From: Polynucleobacter sinensis
GTDB taxonomy: Bacteria; Pseudomonadota; Gammaproteobacteria; Burkholderiales; Burkholderiaceae
Direction: 5' to 3'
Assembly (NCBI RefSeq): GCF_001595985.1
Contig: NZ_LOJJ01000001.1
Coordinates: forward strand, 62,001-126,000
DNA length: 64,000 nucleotides
The notes below the pieces were generated by a model. It ran no database searches. It was not told the origin of the DNA and saw only the letters and a program-made list of their open reading frames with translations. Position 1 is the stretch's first letter. Every line of letters begins with the position of its first letter. A program made the translations under genes and the position numbers. Of the stretch, positions 17,502 through 30,549 are shown one piece after another.

Positions 17502-18112
17502 GATTTGCTTGACTTAATAACGGTTGGTTTAATTCCCATATTACTCAACTTATCCCGCACGGGATTACTCTCTTCAACACTGTTGTAAGGTCCGACGCGA
17601 ACGCGCCACAGTGTATTGCCTTCACTGCTAATTTCACTCAATTGAGACTGGATACCTTGAATAGCTAAGCTTGCCTTTTGAGCATCAGCATCAGCGCGCT
17701 TATTAAAGGCGCCAACCTGCAAAAAATAAATAGCGTCCGATTTTGCGGCGGGAGCTGATGTCACTTCTGCTGGTTTTTTTCCTGCAGCCAAATCTCCAAT
17801 TGGATCTGGAGAGGTAGCAGCAGGCGTCGAGGATTTTCCATGCAATGGCTTGTTTAAATCCAAAGGTTCTGCGGGCGCTGCGTTCTCACCTTCTATGGGG
17901 GCCTGCGACGGCTTGATGGTTAACGGAAGGTTAGGCGCTCTGACGCCAGGGCGCTCCTGAGGGGTATTTTTAGAAAGATAAAAAGCAATAACAAAAGCAA
18001 TCCCCAAGCCAGCGGCTAGACCAAAAATAAACCCAAGAATGGTACCGCCAAATTGCGGGTGTGCATTGTCCACCTTTGGCATGAAGCTGATTTTTTGATT
18101 CACTTTTTTCAT
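17498..18112 (-). CDS. SPOR-domain cell-envelope protein
   Basis: A 204-residue inner-membrane protein with one transmembrane helix near residues 22-45 (ILGFIFGLAAGLGIAFVIAFYL is the region), a Pro/Ala/Lys-rich periplasmic linker and a C-terminal SPOR domain (YFLQVGAFNKRADADAQKASL onward). SPOR domains bind denuded septal peptidoglycan, so a division role is likely. The ATG at 18112 is chosen because the longer frame would run 26 residues back into argS. Confidence 0.85.
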   Translation of the reverse strand: MKKVNQKISFMPKVDNAHPQFGGTILGFIFGLAAGLGIAFVIAFYLSKNTPQERPGVRAPNLPLTIKPSQAPIEGENAAPAEPLDLNKPLHGKSSTPAATSPDPIGDLAAGKKPAEVTSAPAAKSDAIYFLQVGAFNKRADADAQKASLAIQGIQSQLSEISSEGNTLWRVRVGPYNSVEESNPVRDKLSNMGIKPTVIKSSKS

Positions 18113-18164
18113 CGCGTCCCCATCCTTCTTATTTGCTTCTACAGTAATGCTCAGTACCCCTAGC

Positions 18165-19910
18165 TTACATCTTAGCGGGCGCAGACACACCCAATACTTT
18201 CAAACCATTTTCAAGCACCTGGCGAGTTGCAGATAGTAAAGCTAGGCGTGCCAACTTCAAAGCAGGGTCATCCACCAAAACACGGTCCGCGTTATAGAAG
18301 GCATGGAAATCGCCAGCTAAATCACGCAAGTAAAAGGCCAAAGCATGTGGCGCCAAATCAGCGGCAGCATCCGTTAAAACCTCAGGGTACTCAGCCAAAC
18401 GACGCAATAAGTGATCCGATGCCTTGCTTTGCAAGAGGGATAAATCGGCCGACCTTAAATCAGATGTCTGACCACCCCATTGGGTCAATATAGAACAGAT
18501 ACGAGCATGCGCATACTGGACGTAAAACACTGGGTTCTCATCGTTTTGCTGTAATGCCAGGTCAATATCAAATACAAATTCTGTATCCGCTTTTCGCGAG
18601 ATTAAGAAAAAGCGTACGGCGTCGCGCCCACGCTGCAAGGCAAGTTCGCGCTCAGCAGGGGTCATTTCTGGAGTAATGCCTCCGGACCATTCAACAAGAT
18701 CACGCACAGTCACATAAGAGCCAGCCCGCTTAGAAATTTTTACTTCCTCGCCATGACGCATTACCGTCACCATCTTATGCAATACATAGTCTGGATAAGT
18801 TTTAGGAATATTCCAATCCCGCTTTAGGGCAACACCCTGCAAGCCTGAGCGGACGCGGGCTATCGTGCCATGGTGATCGCTACCCTGCACGTTAATGACC
18901 TTCTTAAAGCCACGACTCCATTTGCTTGCGTGATAAGCCACATCCGGCACAAAGTAAGTAAAACTACCATCTGACTTGCGCATGACTCGATCCTTGTCAT
19001 CACCATCATCTGTAGTCTTAAGCCAAAGGGCGCCTTCAGCTTCATATGTCTTGCCAATACTTTGTAAGTCCTGAACAATTTGCGCAACACTACCATCGGT
19101 ATAAAGAGAAGACTCTAAGTAGTAGCAGTCAAATTTCACACCGAATGTTTTTAAGTCAATATCTTGCTCATTGCGTAAATAGGCAACCGCAAATTGACGA
19201 ATAGCCTCAATCGCTTCCGCTTCAGAAAGATCATTACGATAATTGGGGGCTAATTTGTATGCATTAGCAATCTCAGCGATGTACTCACCGTTATAAGCCT
19301 GTTCTGGCCAATTAGGGTCGCCTGGCTTTAAACCATTCAAACGTGCCTGGACTGAAAGTGCTAAGTTCGCAATTTGCACACCTGCATCGTTGTAATAAAA
19401 CTCGCGATGCACTTTGATACCTTGAGTCGCCAATAAATTAGCAAGCGCATCACCCAGCGCCGCCTGACGACCGTGACCCACATGTAGAGGTCCAGTAGGA
19501 TTTGCCGAAACAAACTCAATCATCGCGCTTGCTACGGGAGCCGATTCAGGACTTAGGCGCCCAAACCGTGGTCCAGATGACAAAACTTCTTGCACAACAG
19601 CAGTTTTCGCGGCATTACTTAGGCGAAAGTTAATAAATCCTGGGCCGGCAATGTCACAAGAAGCAATCAAATCGCCGTATCCCGGTTGTTGCTGCAAGCG
19701 CTCCACCAATTCCTGAGCCAATTCCCGAGGATTGATTTTCCAGGCCTTGGAAAGCTGGAGTGCAATATTACAAGCGATATCCCCATGGTCAATAGCCTTT
19801 GGGCGCTCTAAACGGGGCTGCGGAGCCTCTCCCAAACCACGCTCTTGAGCCAAACCTTGCAGGGAGGCTCCCAGCATGTCAATTAATCGATTTTTATTAG
19901 TTAACAACAT
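18165..19910 (-). CDS. argS: Arginyl-tRNA synthetase
   Basis: A class I synthetase of 581 residues that charges tRNA-Arg. The HIGH-type motif is [10 protein letters not shown] and the KMSKS-type loop is [11 protein letters not shown]. The N-terminal additional domain and C-terminal anticodon-binding helices are of normal length. The start at 19910 has no ribosome binding site (CACTCATCT precedes the ATG), and TAAACT lies nine bases before it. The SPOR gene and dsbA follow closely. Confidence 0.96.
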   Translation of the reverse strand: MLLTNKNRLIDMLGASLQGLAQERGLGEAPQPRLERPKAIDHGDIACNIALQLSKAWKINPRELAQELVERLQQQPGYGDLIASCDIAGPGFINFRLSNAAKTAVVQEVLSSGPRFGRLSPESAPVASAMIEFVSANPTGPLHVGHGRQAALGDALANLLATQGIKVHREFYYNDAGVQIANLALSVQARLNGLKPGDPNWPEQAYNGEYIAEIANAYKLAPNYRNDLSEAEAIEAIRQFAVAYLRNEQDIDLKTFGVKFDCYYLESSLYTDGSVAQIVQDLQSIGKTYEAEGALWLKTTDDGDDKDRVMRKSDGSFTYFVPDVAYHASKWSRGFKKVINVQGSDHHGTIARVRSGLQGVALKRDWNIPKTYPDYVLHKMVTVMRHGEEVKISKRAGSYVTVRDLVEWSGGITPEMTPAERELALQRGRDAVRFFLISRKADTEFVFDIDLALQQNDENPVFYVQYAHARICSILTQWGGQTSDLRSADLSLLQSKASDHLLRRLAEYPEVLTDAAADLAPHALAFYLRDLAGDFHAFYNADRVLVDDPALKLARLALLSATRQVLENGLKVLGVSAPAKM

Positions 19911-19945
19911 AGATGAGTGAGTTTATCAGGTGGTAAGCTATCGAA

Positions 19946-20263
19946 ATGATCTATCAATTTCGCTCCAAAGCGGGTCCAGATGTCATTATGTTGGCCGATC
20001 TAAGCCAGCGAATATTCGATATATTAGGGCGCCCATTAGAGTCCAGAGGAATTTTAACGGCCGAACAATTGCCAAACTACATCACCGCACTTGAAACTGC
20101 CATCCTCAAAGATCTCGAAGAGCGAGCAAATGCCAATTTGAGCAAATCAGAAGATGTAGAAAAACCAAAAATGGCTGATCGACTAGGTCAGCGAGCCTAC
20201 CCCTTCTTGGAGCTAATGAAACAAGCTAAAGCCAAAGATGAACCCGTGATGTGGGGCGTGTAA
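19946..20263 (+). CDS. DUF1840 protein
   Basis: A 105-residue cytoplasmic protein of a family restricted largely to betaproteobacteria. It begins MIYQFRSKAGPDVIML and ends with the conserved PVMWGV. Its function is not known. It diverges from argS with a 35-base gap and converges on metH. TGGTAAGCT, resembling an extended -10, ends six bases before the ATG. Confidence 0.82.
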   Translation: MIYQFRSKAGPDVIMLADLSQRIFDILGRPLESRGILTAEQLPNYITALETAILKDLEERANANLSKSEDVEKPKMADRLGQRAYPFLELMKQAKAKDEPVMWGV

Positions 20264-20295
20264 GACACCCCACTCCAAGCAACACTTGGACTCAA

Positions 20296-23039
<2,744 letters not shown>

Positions 23040-23043
<4 letters not shown>

Positions 23044-24104
23044 ACTGATACCTCCACACCTTCGCGATAGAAGGCTCGTGGCTTGCGCTTAGCAACAGCA
23101 TTGGCAATCGCACGAATGTGATCCGGCGTAGTTCCACAGCAACCGCCAACTAAATTGACTAAGCCATCTTTTGCAAATCCATCTACTAAACCAGAAGTAA
23201 TTTCTGGGGTCTCATCAAAACCAGTATCACTCATAGGATTTGGCAAGCCCGCATTTGGATAGCAAGAGACCGCGGCGTCACAAATACGGGCCAACTCGGC
23301 AATGTATGGGCGCATGAGCGCCGCACCTAAGGCGCAGTTCAAACCAAATGTCAGCGGCTTGATATGACGCAAACTATTCCAGAAGGCTTCCACTGTTTGA
23401 CCAGACAGAATCCGGCCGGATGCATCAGTCACTGTCCCTGAAATCATCACCGGCAATCGCTCACCAGTTTCTTCAAAGAATTCATCTAAGGCAAATAATG
23501 CCGCCTTAGCATTTAGCGTATCGAAAATTGTTTCAACCAAGAATAAATCAACACCACCCTCAAACAGCCCCTCGATCTGCTCGCGATAGGAGGCGCGCAA
23601 TGCATCAAAGGTCACATTACGGGCACCAGGATCATTTACATCCGGCGAAATACTAGCTGTCTTTGGAGTAGGCCCAATGGCACCCGCTGCAAATCGCGGC
23701 TTATCTGGCGTGGAGTATTTTTCACATGCAGCACGGGCCAATTGAGCAGAGATAACATTCATCTCACGAGCTAAGCCAGCCATTTTGTAATCTTCTTGGG
23801 CCACAGATGTTGCGCCAAAAGTATTGGTCTCAATAATGTCCGCACCAGCATCTAAATACTGCTCATGGATCTTGCTGATGATTTGGGGTTGAGTCAGCGC
23901 CAATAGTTCATTATTTCCCTTGATATCACCTGGATGATCGGCAAAGCGTGTGTTGGCAGGCAAACCACGGTAGTCAGCTTCATTTAACTTATATTGTTGG
24001 ATCATGGTTCCCATGGCGCCATCCAAAATCAGAATGCGCTGCTTTAGTAACTCGGGAAGTGCCTGACCGCGGGTGTAAGGCTGGGACAAACCATTAGATT
24101 GCAT
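23040..24104 (-). CDS. metH: Homocysteine S-methyltransferase part of methionine synthase (split MetH)
   Basis: A 354-residue module that binds homocysteine through zinc. It starts the barrel with [15 protein letters not shown] and carries zinc-ligand cysteines in GLNCALGA and [10 protein letters not shown]. It equals the N-terminal domain of E. coli MetH. The stop overlaps the larger gene by 4 bases, so both parts are made in step. A split MetH is common in this order; I read it as normal, not a frameshift, because both ends form complete genes. Confidence 0.93.
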
Positions 24105-24133
24105 TGCTTAACCGGGAATAATCTCTAGAATCT

Positions 24134-24153
24134 CTTATTGTATTGGCAATAAG
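24134..24153. promoter_or_regulatory. Inverted repeat between metH and phaM
   Basis: CTTATTG and CAATAAG form a perfect 7-base dyad around TATTGG in the 76-base space between the divergent genes. It may be an operator for either gene; it does not match the MetR or MetJ motifs as I know them. Confidence 0.3.
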
Positions 24154-24180
24154 CCACTTTTATCTGACCCGGAGCCCTCT

Positions 24181-24627
24181 ATGTTTGGAACTATCCCCGA
24201 ATTTAACCAAAGCCTTGAAATGATGAAAACCATGTGGGGTCAAGCGGCGGCGGGACAGGCCCCCGGGCAATTTCCCTTTACTACCGATGCCTCTAAGGCG
24301 GCCGGGGGATTTGGCGCTGCCTTTCCCGGGCTAGATACGGATGAGTTGGAAAAACGCATCAAAGACCTTAAAAGCGTCGAAAATTGGCTGAATCTTAACC
24401 TCAATATTCTGAAATCGACTATTCAAGGCCTAGAAGTGCAACACGCTACCATGATGGCGCTCAAATCTTTTGGGGATGCAGTTTCTGCTTCAGCCGCAGC
24501 CGCTACCGGATCTTCCGAAGAATCTGGAGCAAAGGCTGCTAAACCACGGAAAACCGCAACACGCCGTCGTCGCAAAGCTGGCGATGCAACTTTCCTCGAC
24601 GAAGTAGGTAATTCAGATGAGCGATAG
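24181..24627 (+). CDS. phaM: PhaM-like PHA granule regulator
   Basis: A 148-residue protein starting MFGTIPEFNQSLEMMKTMWG, with the conserved stretch VENWLNLNLNILKSTIQGLE and an Ala-rich linker leading to a basic tail (KPRKTATRRRRKAG). In Ralstonia, PhaM activates PHA synthase and ties granules to the nucleoid through its basic tail. GGAG lies well spaced before the ATG. The last 89 bases are antisense to the end of the MBL-fold gene. Confidence 0.85.
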   Translation: MFGTIPEFNQSLEMMKTMWGQAAAGQAPGQFPFTTDASKAAGGFGAAFPGLDTDELEKRIKDLKSVENWLNLNLNILKSTIQGLEVQHATMMALKSFGDAVSASAAAATGSSEESGAKAAKPRKTATRRRRKAGDATFLDEVGNSDER

Positions 24628-25618
24628 CCTCGCCCATCGCAAATGTCAGCTGGTGAATATCTAATTCACGCTTAAATAAAACAGGTACTAGCTCACGAGC
24701 AGTAGCCGGTTTTTCGCATGCCTGCAGCGTATCAGCTAAGCGCTCATCATGGTGCGCTTTTAGCTGGGCAATACGCGGCTTCATTCCGGTAAACGGCTTA
24801 CCATGGGATGGCAAGACCAAGGTGTCATCAGGCAATGGCAAATATCGGTTTAAGGAGCTGAGATATAGGCCCAGGGGATCGGCATCTGGATCAGCATCGA
24901 AAACACTTACATTTGTGGAGATGCGCGGCAATAACATGTCCCCCGAAATCAACACTCCCAAGTCCTTGCAAAACAATGAAGCATGCTCTGGCGCATGACC
25001 ATATCCCATAATGATTTGCCACTCATGCCCACCAATCAGAATCACTTCGCCATCGAGGATGCGGCGATACTGTCTTGGAACACCAGGCACCATATTGCTA
25101 TAGTAATTCGATCGCGCTCGAATTTTTTCCAAATCATCTTGCGCACTTAAGCCGTGTTTCTGAAAATGGTCCGCAGATCCTCCGCCACCTGCACGAGCGC
25201 CAATTGCTGCCCCACCCTCTTTGTGGCTAAGCCACTGCGCAGTCAGATAGTCCGTCATAGAAATCCATAGTGGCGCCTTCCACCTCTCACATAACCACTG
25301 TGAGAGACCCACATGATCTGGATGCATGTGCGTCACAATCACTCTGAGTACAGGTAAGCCCTCTAACTGCGTGGAAAATACCTGCTCCCAAGACGACTTA
25401 GTCTCATCATTGGCAATTCCACAATCAACAATCGTCCACCCCTGCACCCCATCTAATTGATCCCGTAAAAGCCATAAATTAATATGATCTAGAGCAAAGG
25501 GAAGGCGCATACGCAACCAACGAACGCCGGGCGCAACCTCAATTGAACTACCCACTTCCGGTAAAGCATCGGCTAAGGGATAATCAATGGGATTAGTAGG
25601 GTTTTGATGTGTATTCAT
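24539..25618 (-). CDS. MBL-fold metallo-hydrolase
   Basis: A 359-residue metallo-beta-lactamase-fold hydrolase with the metal motif THMHPDHVG, further ligands in GYGHAPEH and SGDMLLPR, and a C-terminal winged-helix-like tail. The ATG at 25618 is chosen over upstream alternative starts because conserved sequence begins soon after; TAAAAC lies seven bases before it with TTGAGA 16 bases further up. The substrate is unknown. The 3' end overlaps phaM on the other strand by 89 bases. Confidence 0.87.
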   Translation of the reverse strand: MNTHQNPTNPIDYPLADALPEVGSSIEVAPGVRWLRMRLPFALDHINLWLLRDQLDGVQGWTIVDCGIANDETKSSWEQVFSTQLEGLPVLRVIVTHMHPDHVGLSQWLCERWKAPLWISMTDYLTAQWLSHKEGGAAIGARAGGGGSADHFQKHGLSAQDDLEKIRARSNYYSNMVPGVPRQYRRILDGEVILIGGHEWQIIMGYGHAPEHASLFCKDLGVLISGDMLLPRISTNVSVFDADPDADPLGLYLSSLNRYLPLPDDTLVLPSHGKPFTGMKPRIAQLKAHHDERLADTLQACEKPATARELVPVLFKRELDIHQLTFAMGEAIAHLNYLLRRGKLHRQLCDDGVLRFSVV

Positions 25619-25679
25619 TAGGATCGTTTTAGCTTCTAATTTACTTTTCTCAAATAATTCAGTTTTGACTAGGCTTAAT

Positions 25680-25850
25680 GTGACAACAGTTCCATCCCCT
25701 TGCGTCAATTGGTGCGAGATCAACCCAAATGATGGATATTGCCGTGGTTGCTATCGTACGCTAATTGAAATTGCAAGCTGGTCTGAGCTTTCCGATCTCG
25801 ATAAACTGGCAATCTGGGACAAACTGGAAGCACGTAAACCAAATTCATAA
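25680..25850 (+). CDS. DUF1289 protein
   Basis: A short Cys-containing protein of 56 residues with the family pattern PSPCVNWCEIN...GYCRGCYRTLIEIASW. The likely start is the GTG at 25680, which has AGG six bases before it; a TTG at 25665 would add five residues. Four cysteines suggest metal binding, but no function is established. It diverges from the MBL-fold gene. Confidence 0.75.
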   Translation: MTTVPSPCVNWCEINPNDGYCRGCYRTLIEIASWSELSDLDKLAIWDKLEARKPNS

Positions 25851-25957
25851 TATAAAAGGCTCTCGCCCATAGAGCCACTTCATAAAAATACTCCATTTTG
25901 CACACCAACCTTCTAATGGGTTTATCCTAACGAGCATTGCTAATGATGGAGATTTCC

Positions 25958-26251
25958 ATGAAAAAAGTTTTACTAACGGTTGCAATTTCTAGCCTCAGCA
26001 TTGTCGGTTGTTCTTCAACCCAAATGAGCATGTCTATGGGCAATATGCGCCTGATCAATTCCAGCGCGGCGCCGCAAGATGTGATGAATTTTGCCAATAC
26101 CGCCTGTAAAAATGATTTTTACCAGGGCGCGAGCTTTCTTTCGAAGGCTGGCAAGGAATATCGATTTAAATGTGTGAAGGCTGAAGAGAATGAAATTTTG
26201 ACTCCGATTCCCGGGACAACCATCCCCACAGAACCAGCTAGCAGCAAATAA
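25958..26251 (+). CDS. Small putative lipoprotein
   Basis: A 97-residue protein with a lipoprotein signal (MKKVLLTVAISSLSIVGC, lipobox SIVGC) followed by a small soluble part containing two cysteines. The ATG at 25958 has GGAGATTTCC before it and is preferred over two earlier ATGs. I do not recognise the family. Confidence 0.72.
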   Translation: MKKVLLTVAISSLSIVGCSSTQMSMSMGNMRLINSSAAPQDVMNFANTACKNDFYQGASFLSKAGKEYRFKCVKAEENEILTPIPGTTIPTEPASSK

Positions 26252-26261
26252 GCGCAAGAGT

Positions 26262-26765
26262 ATGGCCCCGTTTACGTCACATGAACTACGCAAAGGATTT
26301 TCTTCTTTTGCAACCGGGGTTACTGTTATCACGTGCCTAGATTCCAACCAGAATCCTCACGGCATCACCATCAGCTCTTTCAATACCGTTTCCCTCGAGC
26401 CAGCATTAATCCTCTGGAGCCTAAAAAAGCATTCCAGATTAATGCCCTCTTTTGAGGTTGGTCATAAACAATTAATTCATGTGTTGGAGCGCTCGCAAGA
26501 AGCAATGGCAATGCATTTCGCCACAGTAAAAGAAAACCAATTCGCCGATATTCCCCATAAGATTTCAGCCAGCGGCCTCCCACAAATTGAGGGCTGTGCT
26601 GCTTACTTTGAATGTGAAACCGTTTCAGTTCATACGGGTGGTGATCACAACATCATCGTTGCCAAAGTACTCAATCTGAAACATGATCCTCAAAGTCATC
26701 CACTTATCTTTGCCCATAGCCAATTTATGGGCTTAGATTTTTCAACCTCAAAGGAGTCTTCATGA
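26262..26765 (+). CDS. Flavin reductase-like protein
   Basis: A 167-residue split-barrel FMN-binding protein with the family start LRKGFSSFATGVTVITC, the segment GITISSFNTVSLEPALILWSL (conserved region), and the late HTGGDHNIIVAKV. These proteins reduce FMN or FAD with NAD(P)H for partner monooxygenases; no partner is nearby. It overlaps the GST gene by 4 bases. Confidence 0.87.
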   Translation: MAPFTSHELRKGFSSFATGVTVITCLDSNQNPHGITISSFNTVSLEPALILWSLKKHSRLMPSFEVGHKQLIHVLERSQEAMAMHFATVKENQFADIPHKISASGLPQIEGCAAYFECETVSVHTGGDHNIIVAKVLNLKHDPQSHPLIFAHSQFMGLDFSTSKESS

Positions 26766-27424
26766 TGCGTTTATGGGGTAGAAGAAGTTCTATCAATGTT
26801 CAAAAAGTTTTATGGTGCCTTGCAGAGCTAGGTCTTGAGGAGGGTAAAGACTTTGAACGCATTGATGCGGGACTTCATTTTGGCAAAAATCGTACGCCAG
26901 AATTTTTAAAGCTCAACCCGAATGGTTTAGTACCCACTCTCGAAGATGGCAATCTAGTGCTATGGGAGTCCAATACCATTTTGCGATACCTGATTCGCCA
27001 ACACGACCCCGCAAATAGATTCGCCAAAGACATTGCTACTCAATATCAATCCGAGAAATGGATGGACTGGCAATTAGGGACTATGTGGCCCACCATACGC
27101 ATCGCCTTTCTTGGGCTTACACGCGCTCCTGAAAATGAACGGAATTATGAGGTTATTCGAAAGTCATATCAGGATGCAAATCAACTGCTCGGCTTACTAG
27201 ATCAACAGTTAGCAAGGACAACATTCTGCTCTGGGAATTCCTTTCATATCGGAGATATCACATTAGCGCTTTGCGTAAGCCGCTGGATTCTTTTACATCA
27301 AACCTTTCCAGATAAAACTGGGGAGCGGCCACAATTGCACAATATCGATTCCTGGATGAAGCGCATAGAAACTGAAACCAAATACAGTATGGTGGCAGAG
27401 AAAGAGCTCAATATCGTGAAGTAG
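26762..27424 (+). CDS. Glutathione S-transferase family protein
   Basis: A 220-residue two-domain protein. The N-terminal thioredoxin-like domain has SSINVQKVLW (active Ser region), the cis-Pro NGLVPTLEDG and WESNTILRYL; the all-helical C-terminal domain follows. It is translationally coupled to the flavin reductase-like gene, and a strong terminator lies 30 bases beyond the stop. Confidence 0.9.
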   Translation: MMRLWGRRSSINVQKVLWCLAELGLEEGKDFERIDAGLHFGKNRTPEFLKLNPNGLVPTLEDGNLVLWESNTILRYLIRQHDPANRFAKDIATQYQSEKWMDWQLGTMWPTIRIAFLGLTRAPENERNYEVIRKSYQDANQLLGLLDQQLARTTFCSGNSFHIGDITLALCVSRWILLHQTFPDKTGERPQLHNIDSWMKRIETETKYSMVAEKELNIVK

Positions 27425-27455
27425 TCATGATCTTTAGTGATCGCGAGGCAGTAAC

Positions 27456-27487
27456 AAAAAAGGGTGAACCATGTTCACCCTTTTTTT
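27456..27487. terminator. Bidirectional rho-independent terminator
   Basis: GGGTGAAC-CAT-GTTCACCC (27462-27480) is flanked by an A-run on the left and a T-run on the right, so it works in both directions for the convergent GST and RND genes. Confidence 0.92.
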
Positions 27488-27505
27488 GTCATCCTGAGGA
27501 ACGAA

Positions 27506-30500
27506 TTACTGTTGCTTAAATTTCTTCTCATGATGATCAGCGCCAATAAATAAATACATGGCAGGCACAACAAACAGAGTAAATAAAGTGCCAATTGAGA
27601 GCCCTGTGAAGATCACAATACCCATAGACTGACGACCAGCAGCGCCTGCACCAGAGGCGACTACGAGTGGCACTACACCCAACACCATCGCAGCAGTAGT
27701 CATCAAAATAGGCCGGAGGCGCACGCTGCTAGCCTCCACAATCGCATCTAACTTACTACGCCCAGCCTCTTGCAACTCATTTGCAAACTCCACAATCAAG
27801 ATGCCATGCTTACTAATCAGACCCATTAGCGTGACAAGACCAACCTGGGTATAAACGTTTAGAGTCGTGAATCCCAGATTAATAAAAATCAACGCCCCAA
27901 ACAATGCCAGTGGCACTGAAACCAATATCACAATAGGATCGCGGAAACTCTCAAATTGAGCCGCCAACACGAGGAACACAATTAAGATCGCAAAGAACAT
28001 CGTGACCAAGAACCCGCCAGACTCAGCCATAAACTGACGCGATGGTCCTGCGTAATCCATGGTGTAGCCACTAGGAGCAACCTCTTTAAGTGTTTGACGC
28101 ATAAATTCAAGTAAATCTGCTTGAGATATAAACGGCGTGCTAACACCAGAAATCGTCGCAGAGTTCAGCTGTTGAAAGTGATTGATTGATTGAGGGACTA
28201 CCTTTTGCTTAATTGTCGCAATCGTGCGTGCCTGAATCATCTGACCACTTGGCGTACGAATGTAGTAATCCAAAATTTGATCAGGATTAAGACGATCTAC
28301 TTGTTTCACCTGCGGAATGACACGATACGAGCGACCTGCAACAGAGAAGTAATTGACATAACCACCACCCAAGGCTGCTGACAAGGCGCTACCAACTTGC
28401 TGCTGTGTCATGCCGAGCGCCGCAACTTTTTCGCGGTCAATCTCCAAAACATCTTGAGGCTTATCAATCTTCAAATCTGAATCTACGAAAAAGAAATTGC
28501 CGCTACGACGTGCTTTATCCAATACAGCTTGCGACACCTCATTGAGTAATTCATAAGACTCGGTAGTGTTAATCACCACCTGAACAGGCAAGCCTTGAGC
28601 TCCTGGCAAGGCAGGGAACTGGAAAGCAGCCACACGCGCACCCGCAATCGAATTCCACTTATTTTGCATATCCTCTTGGAACTTAGTCGCATTCCGACTA
28701 CGCTCACCCCAGTCCTTTAGAAGCACGCCACCAAAACTACTGGTAGGGCTGGTAATTTGAAAGATCTGTTCGTACTCCGGCTCTGCAGAAGATATTTGAT
28801 AAATCTGGTCCGCATACGTTTGCATTTGATTGACTGTGCTGTTTGGAGGGCCTGAGGCTTGCATCAGCACAATACCCTGGTCTTCAGTTGGAGCCAGCTC
28901 AGATCTAGCAGTGGCATAGAGGTATGCAACTCCACCCAGCAAAATAACACCCATCACAATAATGACTTGCCACGTACTCAATAACTCACGCAAGGTACTC
29001 TGGTAGCTGTGATGCACCTTATCAAAGATACGGTCAATCTTTTGCACAAACGAAGAAGCTTCTTGTTCTTCAGTAAAAATGCGTGAGCACATCATTGGTG
29101 AAAGCGTCAGAGCAATTAATCCTGAAACTGCAACTGCACTGGCTAAGGTAAAGGCGAACTCCGTAAAGAGGGCGCCCGTTAATCCGCCCTGAAAGCCGAT
29201 GGGAATATAAACAGCAATCAATACAATAGTCATCGCCAAAATTGGTCCGCCAAGTTCACGAGCGGCAATTAAAGAAGCCTCTAATGGAGACTTACCTTCT
29301 TTCATATGACGGTCTACGTTCTCCACCACAATAATCGCATCATCTACCACCAAGCCAATCGCAAGAACGAGAGCCAGCAGTGTCAGCAAGTTAATTGAGT
29401 AACCCAATACTTGCATTAAGAAAAAGGTACCGATTAAAGAGAGAGGCATTGCAATAACTGGCACCGCAACAGCACGAGCACTTCCCAAAAATAGATAGAT
29501 CACTACGGTCACAATTAACAACGCCTCTAAGAGCGTTGCAACTACCTCGTCTATAGAGGTGGTAATAAATTTTGTGGAGTCGTAAACAATCTTGCCAGAC
29601 ATTCCAGTTGGCAACTGTTTTTGGATCTCGGGTGTGACAGCACGAACGCGCGCAGCAACATCAAGTAAATTTGCTTGCGGGGCAACCTTAATCGCAATAA
29701 ACACTGACCTCTTGCCATTAAATGCCACATTGGTGTTGTAATCTTCAGAGCCCATGCTCACAGTAGCAACCTGGTCCAAATACACGATATTGATGCCGTC
29801 TTTTTTAACGACTAATTTGCGAAACTCATCAAGCGTATGAAGATCAGTTCCTGCCACTAAGTCCACGGCAACCATATCACCCTTAGTGCTGCCAACTGCA
29901 GATAAATAATTATTAGCAGCCATTGCGCTATAGACGTCATCAGCTCCAACTCCGAGGCCGGCCATCTTCTCACGATCAAGCCAAGCCCGTAATGCAAACT
30001 TCCTACCGCCAGTAATCTCAGCGTTTTGCACGCCATCGACAGCATCCAGCTTAGGTTTTACTACACGCAACAGATAATCAGTAATCGCATTATTTGGGAT
30101 TTCATCACTATAAAAACCCATATACATTGCAGCTGTAGATTGGCCGATTTGGACGGTCAATACAGGCTGTTGCGCCTGCGGAGGTAACTGATTCTTTACT
30201 GAACTAATTTGCGTCTGAATCTGTGTCAATGCAGCATTGGAGTCGTAATTTAACTTCAAAGTAGCGGTAATAGTGGAAAGCCCACTGACGCTTGCAGACG
30301 ATAAATAATCAATTCCTTGAGACTGGGCAATGGCAGTCTCAAGTGGCTGCGTAATAAATCCTGCAATCGTCTCTGGGTCGGCACCGTAGTAAGCCGTTGT
30401 AATCGTCACGATCGCATTTTGAGTTTGAGGATACTGATTAACCGGCAAAGAGCCGACCGCCTTCAAACCAAAAACCAAAACAAGCGCACTCACAACCAGT

Positions 30501-30541
30501 GAGAGCACTGGCCTACGAACAAATATATCAGTCCAATTCAT
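27506..30541 (-). CDS. RND efflux transporter permease
   Basis: A 1011-residue inner-membrane proton-driven pump of the hydrophobe/amphiphile efflux type. It has one N-terminal helix, two large periplasmic loops and two blocks of transmembrane helices; the proton-relay aspartates are in IGLVVDDAIIVVEN. Substrates cannot be told from sequence. It lies 8 bases after the adaptor gene and is the last gene of the three-gene operon. Confidence 0.94.
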   Translation of the reverse strand: MNWTDIFVRRPVLSLVVSALVLVFGLKAVGSLPVNQYPQTQNAIVTITTAYYGADPETIAGFITQPLETAIAQSQGIDYLSSASVSGLSTITATLKLNYDSNAALTQIQTQISSVKNQLPPQAQQPVLTVQIGQSTAAMYMGFYSDEIPNNAITDYLLRVVKPKLDAVDGVQNAEITGGRKFALRAWLDREKMAGLGVGADDVYSAMAANNYLSAVGSTKGDMVAVDLVAGTDLHTLDEFRKLVVKKDGINIVYLDQVATVSMGSEDYNTNVAFNGKRSVFIAIKVAPQANLLDVAARVRAVTPEIQKQLPTGMSGKIVYDSTKFITTSIDEVVATLLEALLIVTVVIYLFLGSARAVAVPVIAMPLSLIGTFFLMQVLGYSINLLTLLALVLAIGLVVDDAIIVVENVDRHMKEGKSPLEASLIAARELGGPILAMTIVLIAVYIPIGFQGGLTGALFTEFAFTLASAVAVSGLIALTLSPMMCSRIFTEEQEASSFVQKIDRIFDKVHHSYQSTLRELLSTWQVIIVMGVILLGGVAYLYATARSELAPTEDQGIVLMQASGPPNSTVNQMQTYADQIYQISSAEPEYEQIFQITSPTSSFGGVLLKDWGERSRNATKFQEDMQNKWNSIAGARVAAFQFPALPGAQGLPVQVVINTTESYELLNEVSQAVLDKARRSGNFFFVDSDLKIDKPQDVLEIDREKVAALGMTQQQVGSALSAALGGGYVNYFSVAGRSYRVIPQVKQVDRLNPDQILDYYIRTPSGQMIQARTIATIKQKVVPQSINHFQQLNSATISGVSTPFISQADLLEFMRQTLKEVAPSGYTMDYAGPSRQFMAESGGFLVTMFFAILIVFLVLAAQFESFRDPIVILVSVPLALFGALIFINLGFTTLNVYTQVGLVTLMGLISKHGILIVEFANELQEAGRSKLDAIVEASSVRLRPILMTTAAMVLGVVPLVVASGAGAAGRQSMGIVIFTGLSIGTLFTLFVVPAMYLFIGADHHEKKFKQQ

Positions 30542-30549
30542 CTAAGGAT

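Noticed and set aside
20255-20276. Hairpin at the DUF1840 stop codon as terminator
   Set aside because: The stem has a bulge and no T-run follows on either strand.
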